Source of the DNA: Amoebidium appalachense
Lineage: Eukaryota > Ichthyosporea
NCBI GenBank assembly: GCA_963693365.1
Contig: CAVNZM010000009.1
Span: 10,664,001 to 10,728,000, forward strand
Reading direction: 5' to 3'
Length of the DNA stretch: 64,000 nt
A model generated the notes under the pieces. The model saw only the letters and a program-made list of their open reading frames with translations. It ran no database searches and was not told where the DNA came from. The translations under genes and the position numbers were made by a program. How positions within the stretch are numbered: position 1 is the stretch's first letter; each line of letters opens with the position of its first letter. Positions 26,943-39,412 of the stretch are shown here, one piece after another.

Positions 26943-28019
26943 GGGGAAGTCTTTTTTCTTTATTCTTTTTTTCCCCTTGGCCCTTTCCTCTATAAAAGGT
27001 ATTAGAGGGATAAAAGGAAGGGGTGGCTTACAGCAAACATATGGCGGCACATTTCGTTCCTGACCAGGGCCATGAGGGAGGGATAGCGCGGGAAAGAGGC
27101 CCCGGCAATCTCAATGGCCACCGTCAAAAGCTGCGGGGGTAGGAGGTTAAAGGTAAATATGAGGGGGGCTGGAGGGGTTGATGGGCAGGGGTGATGGGTG
27201 GGTTGGAATGCAAGACGTGGCTAACACAGAAAGTGTCACGAGCATGCACAGATGACAATATGACAAGAGAGAGCACAACACAGCACATGATCACGTGACA
27301 AATGCACACACCGTGCACCCACAGTTTCACACAAACTGCCATGCACACTACCAACCAAACGACCCCAAAATTTAGAAGATCACTGACACGCGGTATTCAC
27401 TTAACCAGAACGATCGGGAAGTGCATCAAGATCCCCGGATTTTGCCCATACACGGCTAAAAATGCCCAGCCCCCACAACCCCAGCCACCAACCAATCAAC
27501 GTAAGGCCAAAACCCTACCGTGATGCCTAGGCGCACCATTGGGTCTGTGTTTTCAGGGTCGTTGGGGTTGCACAATGACGTCAGGAAACGGAACAACTCG
27601 CGGATGCATGGCAGCCCGTAAGGGGGCCGGGGTGCTGCATGGGGGTGTACGGTTAGGCAGCTGTGTAGGTGTGGTTACAGCACAGAAAAGAGAAAAAAAG
27701 GGCGACAGAATAGGCGCGTGACTATTGACCGCCGGGTGCAAGAAGGGGGGAGGGGGGGAGGTAGAGTGCGTTTTAGTACAAAGGACACATCCAGAACGAA
27801 CAGTTCAAGATAGTGCACATGGTAGGCAGAGCACAACATCAAGAGGTGTACCAACAGTGTGACCACATCTTCCTATGCCAGCCGACACCAAAACACGCTA
27901 CCAAAAAAGGCACAGAGCAAAGGGCACCCACACACCTTCCATGTCCAGTTTCTGCTCCGACGGTGTGGCATCCACCCTGCACCACTAATGTCAGTCCTGA
28001 CCAGACCTCTGCTTTGAAG

Positions 28020-28050
<31 letters not shown>

Positions 28051-28121
28051 ACCACCACCACCACCACCATTCAAATACCACTGCCCCCCTGCCCCCCTTC
28101 CACCAGCCAACTCCAGCATCC

Positions 28122-28161
<40 letters not shown>

Positions 28162-28938
28162 CCCAAAAAAAAAAAAAAAAAAAGAAAAGAAAAAAATATA
28201 CAATTTATCACACGTGGCCAAATAATGTTTTGCCTATGGATGGCAACATGTAGACATGCAGAGCAACAGCTGAAAGGTATGTGCCATCGCTTAATGGTCT
28301 CTCTGGGTGTTTCGGGCCGGGCCGGGCCAAGACCGACCCGATGTGCAAGTCCAGTGAGTGGACGCTGGGGCGCTTGACGACCCCATCGACCGTCTCTATC
28401 AGCACCTGGCTGCATGCACACAGTGGTTACCAAATTAGGAAATAGCCATATATGGGGGGCACTCACCCCCACACTGTGGCCCCCTCCCGCGGCACGTCCA
28501 TATCCATCCTGCTAGGGCAACAGTCAACTAACCTTCTCCCTCCCTCCCCCTCGCTCCAACTTCAAAAAAAAAAAAAAAGAGAAAAAAAAGAAAGAAACAA
28601 AATAGGAAAAAAATGTTACGAGGAAAAAAATATTACCACACACACACAAAAAAGAACGAAACATACAATACCACTAGTCCCCTTCCCTCCGTTGCAGATC
28701 TAACCTCCCCCCCCCTTCCATTATAATGTTCATTTTTGCTCCTCTCCCTCCTCCACCCCAGCACTTAGACGGTGCCATAGATTTTCACTGGTCATTGCCA
28801 ACACCCGCCCCTGGTGGGTACAACACATGCTGATGCATATGGACCATACATCACACCCTGCCTATGGTTTGCATGAGGACGAGGGAGGAGGGGGGGAAAG
28901 GGGGGGGAGGGGGGAGGGGGACACGCAAACGCGCACAG

Positions 28939-28983
<45 letters not shown>

Positions 28984-29063
28984 CAGGCAGGGAGGCAGGC
29001 AGGCACGCACGCACATGTGCACACACACACGCGCACACGCACCCACACACGCGCGCGCACATG

Positions 29064-29157
<94 letters not shown>

Positions 29158-29558
29158 TACCCGTCCTCGTCGTATGCCGGGGGCATGCCGTTTGTCGGTG
29201 GCTTCAACTCCTCCGCCTCTTTCTTCTTTGCTGCCCCCACATCCTCCTTCCCCTCTCCCCCCTCCGTCTCTTTTTTGTCCTCCCCCCTCCTCTCCCTCCC
29301 CCTCCTCCTCCTCCCCATCCATTCTGTCTTTGGCCTTCGAGTTCAAATCCTCCTCCGACTGTGTGTGTGCCTGTGTTCGACCCTTTCCCGTTAGAACATA
29401 CATTCGCGCATATATTCACCCTCACCCACCGTCCCCCCCCCCCTCCTCCTCCTCACACACACACACACACAACTACCATCACAACAACATACACGCATAT
29501 TACACCCGACATCCCATGCATTAAAGTGTTAAAAAGGTCGTAGTTCTGTGTGTAGTCC

Positions 29559-29640
<82 letters not shown>

Positions 29641-29662
29641 GTTGTGTGTGTGTGTGTTTGCG

Positions 29663-29739
<77 letters not shown>

Positions 29740-29921
29740 ACACGAACACGCTCTACTGTTATCTCTATCCAGTTTCCCCTCCCCTCCATCCCCTGTCCCC
29801 CCCTATCTCTTCCAGTGCGCACCTTCTCAATGACAGCCCCACCCCCCTGTGGCCCCTTGAGTATGTCGTGCATGTTGGCTGGCTCAACTGCCTCCTCCCG
29901 GAATTCATCGAGCCTGGGGAA

Positions 29922-29952
<31 letters not shown>

Positions 29953-30299
29953 GGAGGTCAGCCCGAAAGAGAAGGGGGGGGGGGGGGGGGGGGGGAGGGA
30001 GGGAGGGAGGGAGGGAGGAAGGAAGGGAGAGAGGGGAGAAGGGGGGGCCAGGGGGGCGGGGGACGGAGAGGGAGAGGAAGGGCAAGGGGGGGGGGGGGAA
30101 GATAGGGAGAGGGCATTTAAGGGGAAAGGGGGAAGGGTTGCCAAGAAGAGAAAGTGTGCTTAATCTGGGCCACAAGCGCCATTCCTCTGTCTTGGGCTCA
30201 CACACAGCCACACTGGATGTGACGGTGTGTGATTGCAATGGGTGTGGGTCTGCTTCGGTATGTGCAATGAGATAAAAAACGAGACGGAAACGACAGGGG

Positions 30300-30390
<91 letters not shown>

Positions 30391-31322
30391 TGGTGGGGGT
30401 GGGTGGTGGGTGGGGGAGGGGGAGGGGGGAGGGGGGGAAAGTACAAAGATACGCCCAAACCAATACAGGATGTAACTTAGCAAAACCAAAACACAGAAAG
30501 AGACACCGAGACACAATGCGGGGAGAGTTATTGCCCTGCACCTTCTAAACAGGCGCACAACCATGTCGAAAAGTGTCTGCTCGGCACATCGGCGCAAAAG
30601 CACTGCAGGGGGGGAGGAGGGGGGGAGGGGAGGGGGGGGGGGGGGGGGGGGGGTATTAGGGATGTGTCAGCAGGTTGTGCGGAATGACATTGGCTGCGTG
30701 CAACCAGTACCATACCGAAATATGCGTTGCCTTTAGGGTTAAACAATGCCTCACATACCCATTATTAGCTTATGTGCACAAATGCATGCATGAACAGATG
30801 CTAGCGGCACAAGAACACACACACAGCCACACAACCACTGATGTCAAGGTACACACCCATAACAAGCATACTATACACTCAGCGATTTCACAACACAGGT
30901 GCATCAACATCTAGGCGCACACCTCAACTTAACCCCCCTCGTATGCAAGTTTCCGCAATATCACCCTCAACAAGCCAACCATGACAAAACTGGGTACCGC
31001 TAACTTTAAAAAAAAAAGAGAAAGGGAGGAGTGTGGGCACACGAGAGAACGGGGTGTGCCATGTTATGCACCTCCTGTCCTAGCAATGCAAAACGAAAGG
31101 AAGAAAACGGGTTGATGTTTGGGCGGAGAGGGGCTGCTTACTGCTCAGTCGTGTCCGTGAGCTAATGCGGAACACCGCCTGTGTGGGAAATATGGTGTCG
31201 GTATGTGGCAGTGGTAAAACCAGCACACTTGATTGCATGCAACCAAACCCCATTTACACACGTGCACAAGCACACACACACACACACACCCTACCCTTCC
31301 CTCCGTACCCCCCCCCCCCCCC

Positions 31323-31366
<44 letters not shown>

Positions 31367-32250
31367 CACACACATATCACACCCATGCCCTCAACACACA
31401 CCTTTCTGTACCACACACAGGCATGCAACCCCTTCTCCAACCCCTTCCCCTCCCTCAGAAAAAGACTCCCCCCCCCCCCCCCCCCCCCCAACCCCACACA
31501 CCCACACACACACACCTGGATCATCTCACACACGGCCTCATCAGGCAGGCAGTCTCCTACGGGAAGCAGCAAAATCGACCTCAGAACCTGTGACCACAGT
31601 CAGCAAAAAGCAGATTAGAAGGGGGAAGAAATTGGGGGGCGGGGGGGGGGGAGTCACTAGTGTGACATGGGGGAAAAAGTGATATATGCATACAGAGGGG
31701 CATGTGCCCTCGATGTCTTTGGATGTTACATGGAGACACTAGTCCTCACACCTGAATCTCAAATGTGTCCACAGAAAAAACGTTGGGCAACATCTTAGGG
31801 GGCATTGGGACGTAGTGGCTGCATAGGTGGTTTGCTTGGAGTATACTAGTGTGCACTCCTGTCTGTGCGCGTGAATGGTCGCATGTGTGCCCTTTCCTTC
31901 GTTTCTTTCTCTTCTTTCGACCTGTCTTTCTCCTTCCTTTCCTCTTGTTCTATATTGCTTTGCCTCATTCCTGCCTTCCTCTCTCTTCTCCCTTCCTGTT
32001 TTTCTCCTTTCATTCCTTTCATTCTATTTTACTTCATTTCTTCATTACATAATACGACAATTATTTTATTAGATAATTTTTAAATAATTTCAATTTTTTA
32101 GCCCCAATACAAGCTATAAATTAATTTTAACATACCTGCAGCAGCTTCATGAGCACCACCTCGTCACTATCCACGTCAGTAAACACAAAGCGGGTGTGCG
32201 TCACCGCATTGGCAATGTTGGAGATGGCCTTTTCAAGGTTGCGTGCACCC

Positions 32251-32301
<51 letters not shown>

Positions 32302-32531
32302 GCGTGCGTGTGCGCGCGGCATGTGCGGGCATGTGCGGCGTGCGGGTGCAAATGCGTGTTTCAGGGAGGGGATGGTGGTGGGACGGGGGGGAGGGGGGGG
32401 GGGGTTGTTAGAATATTCTGTGTGCTTGCCAGAGTGAGGCAGGTTGGTGGTGGTGGTGTAGGGGTGCATTCGTGTGTGCCAGTGGTGTCGGAAAACTTTA
32501 GCGAGTGACAAGGGCGAGGGAGGAGGGAGGG

Positions 32532-32565
<34 letters not shown>

Positions 32566-33173
32566 GGAGTCGATGTGGGTCCATGTGCCTGCTTGAACGT
32601 GCACTCGGGTGAGATATGGGGAGTGGTGCACATGCTTGTGTGTGTGCAGGCTGGAAGCCCAACTCTTCAAAGGTGTAGAAATAAGGTTCAAACCAGTAAC
32701 TCCATGAGTGTATATGCGTGTGCCTGCATGCCACAACCACCGGCACACCCAAGCACGTGCACACCCAAGCACGTGCACACCCAACAACGTGAACACGTGC
32801 ATGCACGTGCACATACCCAGGGTGTTGTATGTGAGGAATTTGTTGACGGACGAGAGGGCCACCCCTGTGATTGGTCCCGATGTGTTCTCGCAGGTGATAA
32901 CTTCCAAAAAAGGATACACCAGCGTCATCGCATCCACCTCCTCCGTGCCTGCATCCCTTAGGGTCAACATGCAATCTCTTTGCCTCTCCCAAATCCCCCC
33001 CTTCCCCTTACCTTAGATGTCATATGCACCCTGTGCTCATAAATGCTACCAAAGATGTTTCATGCCAACCCATATCCCCCCCCCCCCCCCCCCCCTTCCC
33101 CCTTCCCCATCCCCTGCCCTCCGTTGCAGAATCCAAACCCCCCTCCCCCCACGCGCTCTCCCTCCTCCCCCAC

Positions 33174-33217
<44 letters not shown>

Positions 33218-33652
33218 ATACACACACACAACCACCCACCAGCCCCCCCCCCCCCCCCCTCCTTCAATCCCCTCACACAACCTTCATATCGAAACCCAAC
33301 CCCTCCACCCTCCACCCCCACACATTACTTCCCCCGCGGCTCAACCACCCCCCCCGTCCCCCCCCCCCACCAAGCCCCTCCACATACACACACACCAACC
33401 CGCCCACCCCTTCACGCACTCTTAGTTGTTGCCAGCAGTGCCTTGAGCTGTTTGAAATTCTGCAGCAGTGGGTCCTCCTCTCCCTGAAAATAGGCCATGT
33501 CATCTCAGAACCCAACACACACACACAGACACGTACACGCATGCACACGCACATACACACACATGGACGCATACAAGCACACACAAACAGACACATTGAT
33601 GACAACCGCGTGCAACAGTAGTTAGCCCAGAGCGTGCAGCCGTATACAGTAC

Positions 33653-33719
<67 letters not shown>

Positions 33720-34488
33720 GTCGAGAGGGTGGGGGGGGGGGGGGGGAGGGGGCAGCAAGGGAGACGGGGGAGTTGGTGGTGGTGGAAAAACTGGCAGGCA
33801 GAGGGGGGGGGGGGGGGGGGGGGGAGGGGAGGGGGAGGGGGGGGGGGTTTTGAATGCGGAACACGGTACAAAGTACGCATACACGACGAGAAGCATGGTG
33901 CAGGACACATGCAAAGGCAAACATTCAAGTATGCAACATCAGCCATGTGCACAGTATGCGTCATAAGCAGAGCCCATCCTCAGGGAGGACCCAAGTCATC
34001 AATTGCGTCTGAGTTTCGACCCCTTAGCCCGCGTATATACGACACTCCAACTCAGAGGGGGGGGGGGGGGGGGGGGGGGGGGGGAGGGGGAGGGGGGGGG
34101 GGGGGGGGGGGGGGGAGGAGCCAAAGGTCCGTGGGCAGGAAGTGTGCCGGTGTGTATCTGTTGGTGTAAAATGTAGTTTACATGCGCTTACGTGTGTGCA
34201 TATAATCGCTTGAATGTGTGTTTCAATTCTGATGTGTCCGTTAAACCTTTCCTATTCGTGCTGTGTCTATGAATTGGAACGTGTGCACAGACATGTAACG
34301 AAAGGTTTGTCCAGTTGGTTTGTGCCTGCTTTCATGTGCATGCCATTGCCTGTGGTTGTGTGGGTGTATGCATGTGCATTCCTGTATGCGTTAACCTCGT
34401 CGGCGTGTATGTGTGTGTCAGTGCACGAGCGCGCGCGTGAGTGTGCTAGCGACCACACGTGCGTGTGTGTGTGTGTGTGTGCCTGCGC

Positions 34489-34561
<73 letters not shown>

Positions 34562-35160
34562 TCTGTGCGCGCATGCCCTGAATGTGTGTGCGTGCATGTG
34601 CCTACCTGGTGGTGCAGGGAGGCCCAGCGTGCATTGCGTCGCATGTTCGACACCACCACGTACACCTCCCCCTGCACCCCCACACGTTAGACCCCCCATC
34701 CCCACCTCCCCATCCCCCATCCCCGCTCTTCCCCCTCCTCCTCCCCCTCCCCCCTTCGGCCCCCTTTCTCCCCCCCCCCCCCAACCATCCCTACCGGCCC
34801 ACACTCCCACCCACCACCAATCCCATCAACCCTTCATCCTGCGTTGTCCCCACTTCCCTGTAGCAGTCCACTCCCAGGTCAGGCCAACCATACCCCCTCA
34901 GCCTCTCCATACCCCCCCTTTTCCCCCTTCCCCTCTGCCGATGCCGTTCAGGGAGTTCCGACATATTGAAAAAAAAAGGGGGGGGAAGAAAGGAACAAGG
35001 GGGCTAGGGTGGTGGGGGGGTGGGGGGAGGGGGAAAGGGGAGGGGGGGGGGGGGGGACCAAAAGTAAGCCCCTTCTGTTACCTTTCCGCCTCTAACCCCA
35101 GAGCCCGAATATATATCACGAAAAGGGTCTGTGCGCGCAATCACACCACACATACATACA

Positions 35161-35204
<44 letters not shown>

Positions 35205-35297
35205 AACAAACACACACACACACACACACACACGTACCTGTATGACGTGCAGGGGGTTGGCCCCTATGAGCCCAGGCTTTGTCTGGTCGGTGGCCAT
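6754..35297 (-). CDS. GBF1: GBF1/Gea-type Arf guanine-nucleotide exchange factor
   Basis: Large Sec7 exchange factor that loads GTP onto Arf at ER-Golgi/cis-Golgi membranes for COPI recruitment. I read 49 exons: 35238-35297, 34606-34671, 33420-33483, 32817-32948, 32136-32251, 31516-31587, 31142-31178, 30542-30602, 29823-29913, 29161-29327, 28338-28409, 27936-27976, 27519-27634, 27032-27130, 26358-26450, 25836-25928, 25379-25480, 24822-24961, 24379-24495, 23827-23986, 23280-23372, 22712-22826, 22051-22113, 21068-21158, 20682-20725, 20277-20371, 19761-19840, 19150-19239, 18782-18913, 18335-18419, 17841-17959, 17426-17470, 16881-16976, 16315-16389, 15817-15901, 15330-15412, 14456-14681, 13882-13938, 13202-13302, 12702-12836, 12171-12199, 11612-11717, 11004-11108, 10396-10513, 9577-9707, 8625-8717, 7993-8203, 7375-7435, 6754-6934. 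Phases fit throughout, except one missing base in exon 21. About 1,614 residues result (human about 1,860). ATG 35295-35297 has a strong Kozak context (GTTACCATGG). The 5' end of exon 10 and exons 11, 12, 48 and 49 are least certain. Confidence 0.95.
6942..7024. repeat. (TG)n tract forming the last GBF1 3' splice site region
   Basis: An alternating TG run of about 80 bases; on the coding strand it is (CA)n ending at the AG of the last exon. Confidence 0.9.
8749..8955. repeat. Dispersed 207-bp repeat, copy A (poly-G flanked)
   Basis: This copy is about 97% identical (five substitutions seen by eye) to 33848-34054, in the same orientation. It lies in the GBF1 intron between exons 45 and 46. 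It abuts the poly-G run (poly-C on the coding strand) that forms the 3' splice site tract of exon 46. No ORF or terminal inverted repeat is seen. Confidence 0.93.
9738..9810. repeat. (CAGG)n microsatellite
   Basis: About 18 copies of a 4-base unit in the GBF1 intron between exons 44 and 45, close to the exon 45 acceptor at 9707. Confidence 0.95.
9974..10312. repeat. 10/11-bp minisatellite (AGCACATGCT family)
   Basis: More than 30 tandem units AGCACATGCT, AGCACATGCA or TAGCACATGCT lie in the GBF1 intron between exons 44 and 45. Units are contiguous with no unique spacers, so it is not a CRISPR array. Confidence 0.95.
11155..11600. repeat. Degenerate TTAGATAGTTGCACATAT repeat
   Basis: Irregular repeats of ATTAGATAGT(TGCACATAT) fill most of GBF1 intron 42. 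The spacing is uneven and the copies diverged, so it is an old array. Confidence 0.75.
13202..19840 (-). CDS. GBF1: GBF1 exons 27-39: HDS1 and HDS2 region
   Basis: These exons code residues about 801-1225. Conserved landmarks are [97 protein letters not shown] and [20 protein letters not shown] domains bind membranes and lipid-droplet/Golgi receptors in known GBF1. Exon 33 opens with a Gln run (CAG repeats) and its acceptor could be at 16976 or 16973. Exon 38 is inferred from acceptor gtgcacag at 13938 and keeps frame as [18 protein letters not shown]. Confidence 0.9.
16995..17115. repeat. 19-bp minisatellite, about six copies
   Basis: Tandem GTGCACACAGTACTAGTAT units immediately upstream (coding sense) of the GBF1 exon 33 acceptor. 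One copy has a T for C change. Confidence 0.93.
20277..23986 (-). CDS. GBF1: GBF1 exons 20-26: Sec7 catalytic domain
   Basis: These exons code residues about 610-800. The lead-in ends [11 protein letters not shown] (exon 20). Exon 21 gives [13 protein letters not shown], and exon 22 gives [15 protein letters not shown]. Exon 23 carries [15 protein letters not shown], with the glutamic finger Glu at about residue 707. Exon 24 has the Arf-binding helix [19 protein letters not shown]. Exons 25-26 add KKRMTVEDF and [17 protein letters not shown]. All hallmark residues for exchange activity are present. The intron after exon 21 contains five tandem copies of its 5' splice site. Confidence 0.95.
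21497..21931. repeat. Direct duplication of about 200-220 bp in GBF1 intron 23
   Basis: The segment starting GTGTCAATAAAGCGGCAACT occurs at about 21497-21716 and again at 21730-21931. Both include CACCAAAATAAAGAGAAGAC at the end. They differ mainly in the length of internal C and CA runs. Confidence 0.88.
21957..22045. repeat. Uninterrupted poly-C of about 89 bases
   Basis: Plus-strand C homopolymer, so poly-G on the coding strand, just downstream of the GBF1 exon 23 donor (22051). It is among the longest homopolymers in the window and a likely assembly-length error site. Confidence 0.9.
22198..22355 (+). repeat. MITE/SINE-like repeat, copy 1 (GBF1 intron 22)
   Basis: About 150 bases match the reverse complement of 26705-26868 at roughly 85%. 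The best block is TTTACGCGCCATTTTTGGCA followed by GGTGGCTAACCATAAAAGG. Several GGCTAAC/GTTAGCC motifs occur inside it. No coding capacity is seen. Confidence 0.85.
23146..23290 (-). repeat. 29-bp x 5 tandem array containing a duplicated 5' splice site
   Basis: There are five identical 29-base units (plus strand starts at 23146, 23175, 23204, 23233 and 23262). On the coding strand each reads GGCAAAGATAG|GTAAAACAC..., which is the last 11 bases of GBF1 exon 21 plus its donor. The copy at 23262-23290 holds the real exon end. Confidence 0.95.
23280..23372 (-). CDS. GBF1: GBF1 exon 21 with apparent one-base deletion in a C run
   Basis: With acceptor gcggcag|GAGAGG (23372) the frame begins ERGMIPSPP, matching the family's EKGLLTIP. 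The donor end needs the frame that gives [16 protein letters not shown]. One base is missing between them, at CACCCCCGAACC (about 23346-23355). A sixth C would restore the family-like reading. Sequencing or assembly error in the homopolymer is likeliest; a real frameshift allele or an unseen alternative acceptor is possible. Confidence 0.75.
24187..24360. repeat. Nested duplication with CGTGTACACGTGCTTGCATAA units
   Basis: Two copies of a block beginning GTAGCCAACATACCAACGTG, plus extra copies of a 21-base unit, lie next to the donor of GBF1 exon 19. Confidence 0.85.
24822..27634 (-). CDS. GBF1: GBF1 exons 13-18: HUS domain
   Basis: These exons code residues about 327-540. They begin with [20 protein letters not shown], a GBF1 hallmark, and continue through [19 protein letters not shown] and MALDTILQ. 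The HUS box [17 protein letters not shown] sits in exon 17 (25379-25480); the human counterpart starts YINYDCD. Exon 18 carries [15 protein letters not shown]. The intron after exon 15 has a GC donor (TTCCAG|gcaagt, 26358/26357). Confidence 0.95.
26705..26868 (-). repeat. MITE/SINE-like repeat, copy 2 (GBF1 intron 14, inverted)
   Basis: Inverted relative of 22198-22355. The pair, 4.4 kb apart in one gene, could pair in the pre-mRNA. Confidence 0.85.
27936..29913 (-). CDS. GBF1: GBF1 exons 9-12: acidic/low-complexity linker
   Basis: This linker lies between DCB and HUS. Exon 9 (29823-29913) is clear ([18 protein letters not shown]). Exon 10 ends at 29161 after [13 protein letters not shown]; its acceptor is ambiguous. 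I prefer gccaaag|ACAG at 29327, which gives a Lys/Glu-rich stretch, but an upstream AG gives a different, also open, Glu/Gly-rich frame. Exons 11 and 12 are chosen by splice borders and phase ([30 protein letters not shown]). Linker sequence is poorly conserved in the family, so homology gives little help. Confidence 0.6.
30542..35297 (-). CDS. GBF1: GBF1 exons 1-8: N-terminal DCB domain
   Basis: These exons code residues about 1-203. Recognisable GBF1 blocks in order are [12 protein letters not shown] (exon 2), [20 protein letters not shown] with SVNKFLTYN (exon 4), [20 protein letters not shown] (exon 5), [19 protein letters not shown] (exon 6) and [15 protein letters not shown] (exon 8). 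In GBF1/BIG proteins the DCB domain mediates dimerisation and contacts HUS. Exon 7 has only 37 bases. The acceptor of exon 5 is formed by a (CA)n run, and that of exon 8 by a C-rich tract with CTAATA upstream. Confidence 0.93.
33848..34054. repeat. Dispersed 207-bp repeat, copy B (poly-G on both sides)
   Basis: This is a near-identical copy of 8749-8955, inside GBF1 intron 2 and not next to an exon. It has G-rich runs on both flanks (about 33805-33847 and 34057-34115). More diverged relatives share the internal GCAGAGCCCATCCTC block at 46366-46463, 53722-53860 and 8281-8420. Confidence 0.93.
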
Positions 35298-35355
35298 GGT
35301 AACGTCCTCAGAGGGCCACACCGGCCCACTGACTGGCAGGGGTGCAGGGGTAAGT

Positions 35356-35389
<34 letters not shown>

Positions 35390-36593
35390 TGTGTGTGTGT
35401 GTCTGTGTGTGTGTGTGTGTGAATGTGTATGTTTGTGTGTGTGCGTGTGTGCGTGTGCGTGTGTTGTGTTTGTGCATTGGTGTGTGAGTGTGTGTGCGTG
35501 CGTGCGTGTGTGCGTGCTTATGTGTGTATGTTTGTGTTTTTGTGTGTATGTGTGTGTGTGTGCACGCGCGCGCCTGCATGTGTGCGTGGGATGCTCCTGC
35601 AGGCAAATTGGTACTCTCGCCTGTGTGTGCAGGTGTGTGATTCTACAGAATGACTGTGCTTGTGTTTCTAGATCTGTGCTTGCCTATGCGTGCCCCCTTG
35701 TGTGCGTGTATGTGCTCAGGTGTCCCTTCATTTCCAGAGCTCTTCCCTATTTCCTGCGCATGTTTGCGTGTTTCCTGCGTTTGTCCCGCGCGCATGCTTG
35801 TCATCATGTAGGCCTGGGCGTATGGTGTGTGCTGTGCCTCACTAGGTGTGGCATCTGTGTGTACCATGTACAAAGATGCGCCGTTCTGTTTTTCATTTGT
35901 GCCAAAAAGTCTTAATCTACATGCGTGCTTGAGCCACCAAATACACACCCTCTCAGCCTAACGTCACAAAAACATTCTTCAGCCTAACTTTCGCCCGTTG
36001 CCAAGCAACCTGCCTGCTCAGCGAGTTTGCGAGAGCACACGAATGCACATCGGCCCTCCCTTCCTTCCCATTCCCCTACATACCCGATTGTGTGAAATGC
36101 GCAGCAGCTACTTACTACTATGGGTACCGTGGCTGTAACTCTTCAAGTTTGCGCTTTTCTGCGCTTGAACATGCACTTCTTCCTCCCTCAAAAAACATAC
36201 GGTCACATACAGCCCAAGTGTCACCTTTTTTGTGGGTACAGGACAGAGAGATCTATCGAAATACCATATAAAGCTAATCAGGCTCGTTTTGTGTGATTCA
36301 TGATAACAGCTACTTTAAAACTATAATGTCCCGCATAAAACTTTATTACGAATGTTTCTCCCGTATTTTAGGATTTAGCGAGAGCACATTTGACCGCATG
36401 GAAACAAGGCAGCCAATCGCAGGGCAAAGAGTCAACCAATCAGTAGCCTACACATAGTCATGGGTGACACGGCCCGGCAAGCCCGACCATAACCCCGTTT
36501 TTACGGTAAAAAATACCCAGAAACATTTGAAAATACCAACAAAATTTCGGTTCATGGTAAGCCTCCCGAGGTTTCATGGTAAGACATGGTAAG

Positions 36594-36630
<37 letters not shown>

Positions 36631-36734
36631 CCCGCCCGGCCCCCATGCATATGGCTGCGTATTATAACACAACACATGTGGTAAACCATGATATCATACG
36701 TATATAGGCATCACATGATACGGATATTCCAAAG

Positions 36735-36735
<1 letters not shown>
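35298..36735. promoter_or_regulatory. GBF1 upstream region
   Basis: From the GBF1 start to the TG/CA block. TG repeats occupy about 35358-35570. Beyond them is mixed sequence with a perfect X-box-like palindrome at 35997-36009, an ACGTCA at about 35960, and two CCAAT boxes at about 36413-36440. No TATA box is evident. Confidence 0.4.
35997..36009. promoter_or_regulatory. X-box-like palindrome GTTGCCAAGCAAC
   Basis: Two inverted half-sites with a one-base spacer match the RFX-family X-box pattern. It lies about 700 bases upstream of the GBF1 ATG. Function is not shown. Confidence 0.4.
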
Positions 36736-38215
<1,480 letters not shown>

Positions 38216-38217
38216 GG

Positions 38218-38737
38218 TCGGTGGTTGGGCTGTGGGTACCGGTGTGGATTTGCGTGGTGGGGTCGGAGTTTGGGCTGCGGGTGTGGATTTGCGTTGGGGG
38301 GTTGGTGGTTTGGCTGATGGCGGGGTGATTGCGGGGGATGGTGATTTGGCTGTGGGCGCGGTCGTGTGTGGGTCTCGAATCTCGGAGGGTGATTTGCTGG
38401 CACTGTGTGTGCGTGCAGGGGAAAAAGGCCCTTCTAGATCTGCTAAGGGGCTGGATTCGTTTCCGTCCTTTGAACTAATGGTGTTTATGGATGACCTAAT
38501 TCGTGATGGTGAGCAATCTGATTCCTTGTCCTGGTCGGATACCTGACGTGAGGGGCGTGGGTGTGTTGTCATGCCCGTTTTCTCGGGTTTATTAACTTTC
38601 CCTCCGAGAAAAACGGGCAAGAAATCCCCTATAGTGCGTTGTGAAGGTTGCAGCTGCCTGTATCTACGGTCTGCCTGACCAGTTGAACTTGCAACAGGAG
38701 GAGGCCGGGAGGGGCCCGCAGGTATTTTGGGCCCCAT
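38218..38737 (-). CDS. Unassigned Pro/Ser/Lys-rich ORF
   Basis: An open frame of about 173 codons before it runs into (CA)n DNA, where TCCAACCGACCC|gtgtgt could be a donor. Composition is protein-like but disordered: many Pro, Ser, Thr and Lys, with TPPRKSTP repeats. QRTIGDFL near the start resembles a PCNA-interacting peptide. I recognise no family. It may be an exon of an unknown gene or of a mobile element, as a retrotransposon remnant lies 1 kb away. Confidence 0.3.
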
Positions 38738-39249
38738 TTCACGACTGCAACAAGCCCTACTGTGTTTCTGCTCCTAACGTCAGCAGTACAATGCACAACT
38801 ACATGACAACTGTAACACAAACTGCATGCATCTGCAGGCAGCCTGATCTCGAGATAATTCCTGATACATTCGGAAGGGGGCCAACCGGAAGCCAGAAGCA
38901 GCAAATGTTAAATCCAATCATTACGATGCTTAATAACCATATATGGCCACCACCATGGAATCGGCCAGGGCCCGAGTCCGACAAACAGAAAATCGGTACA
39001 CACTATTACTAAATTTATTGATAGTGCACCTTTTTATTTATAAATATGGGAGGGGTGTACGCCCCATTATTTATTTCTTTCTGCCATAGTATTGCTGGAG
39101 ATTGCTGATGCTATTTATCAACGTTGTTGAGTCCCACTTTGCGTGCGTCGCCATCTATTCAAGTTAGATTGACCTGTGCTGGGGCCCGAGAGCTCCAGAG
39201 AGCTAAAGGGAGGGAGAGAGCCGAGAGAAAGAGAGAGTCGAGAGACAGA

Positions 39250-39412
<163 letters not shown>

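Noticed and set aside
38641-39012. 123-codon plus-strand ORF opposite the Pro/Ser-rich ORF
   Set aside because: Overlaps the antisense frame and shows no domain; could belong to the retrotransposon region but cannot be supported.
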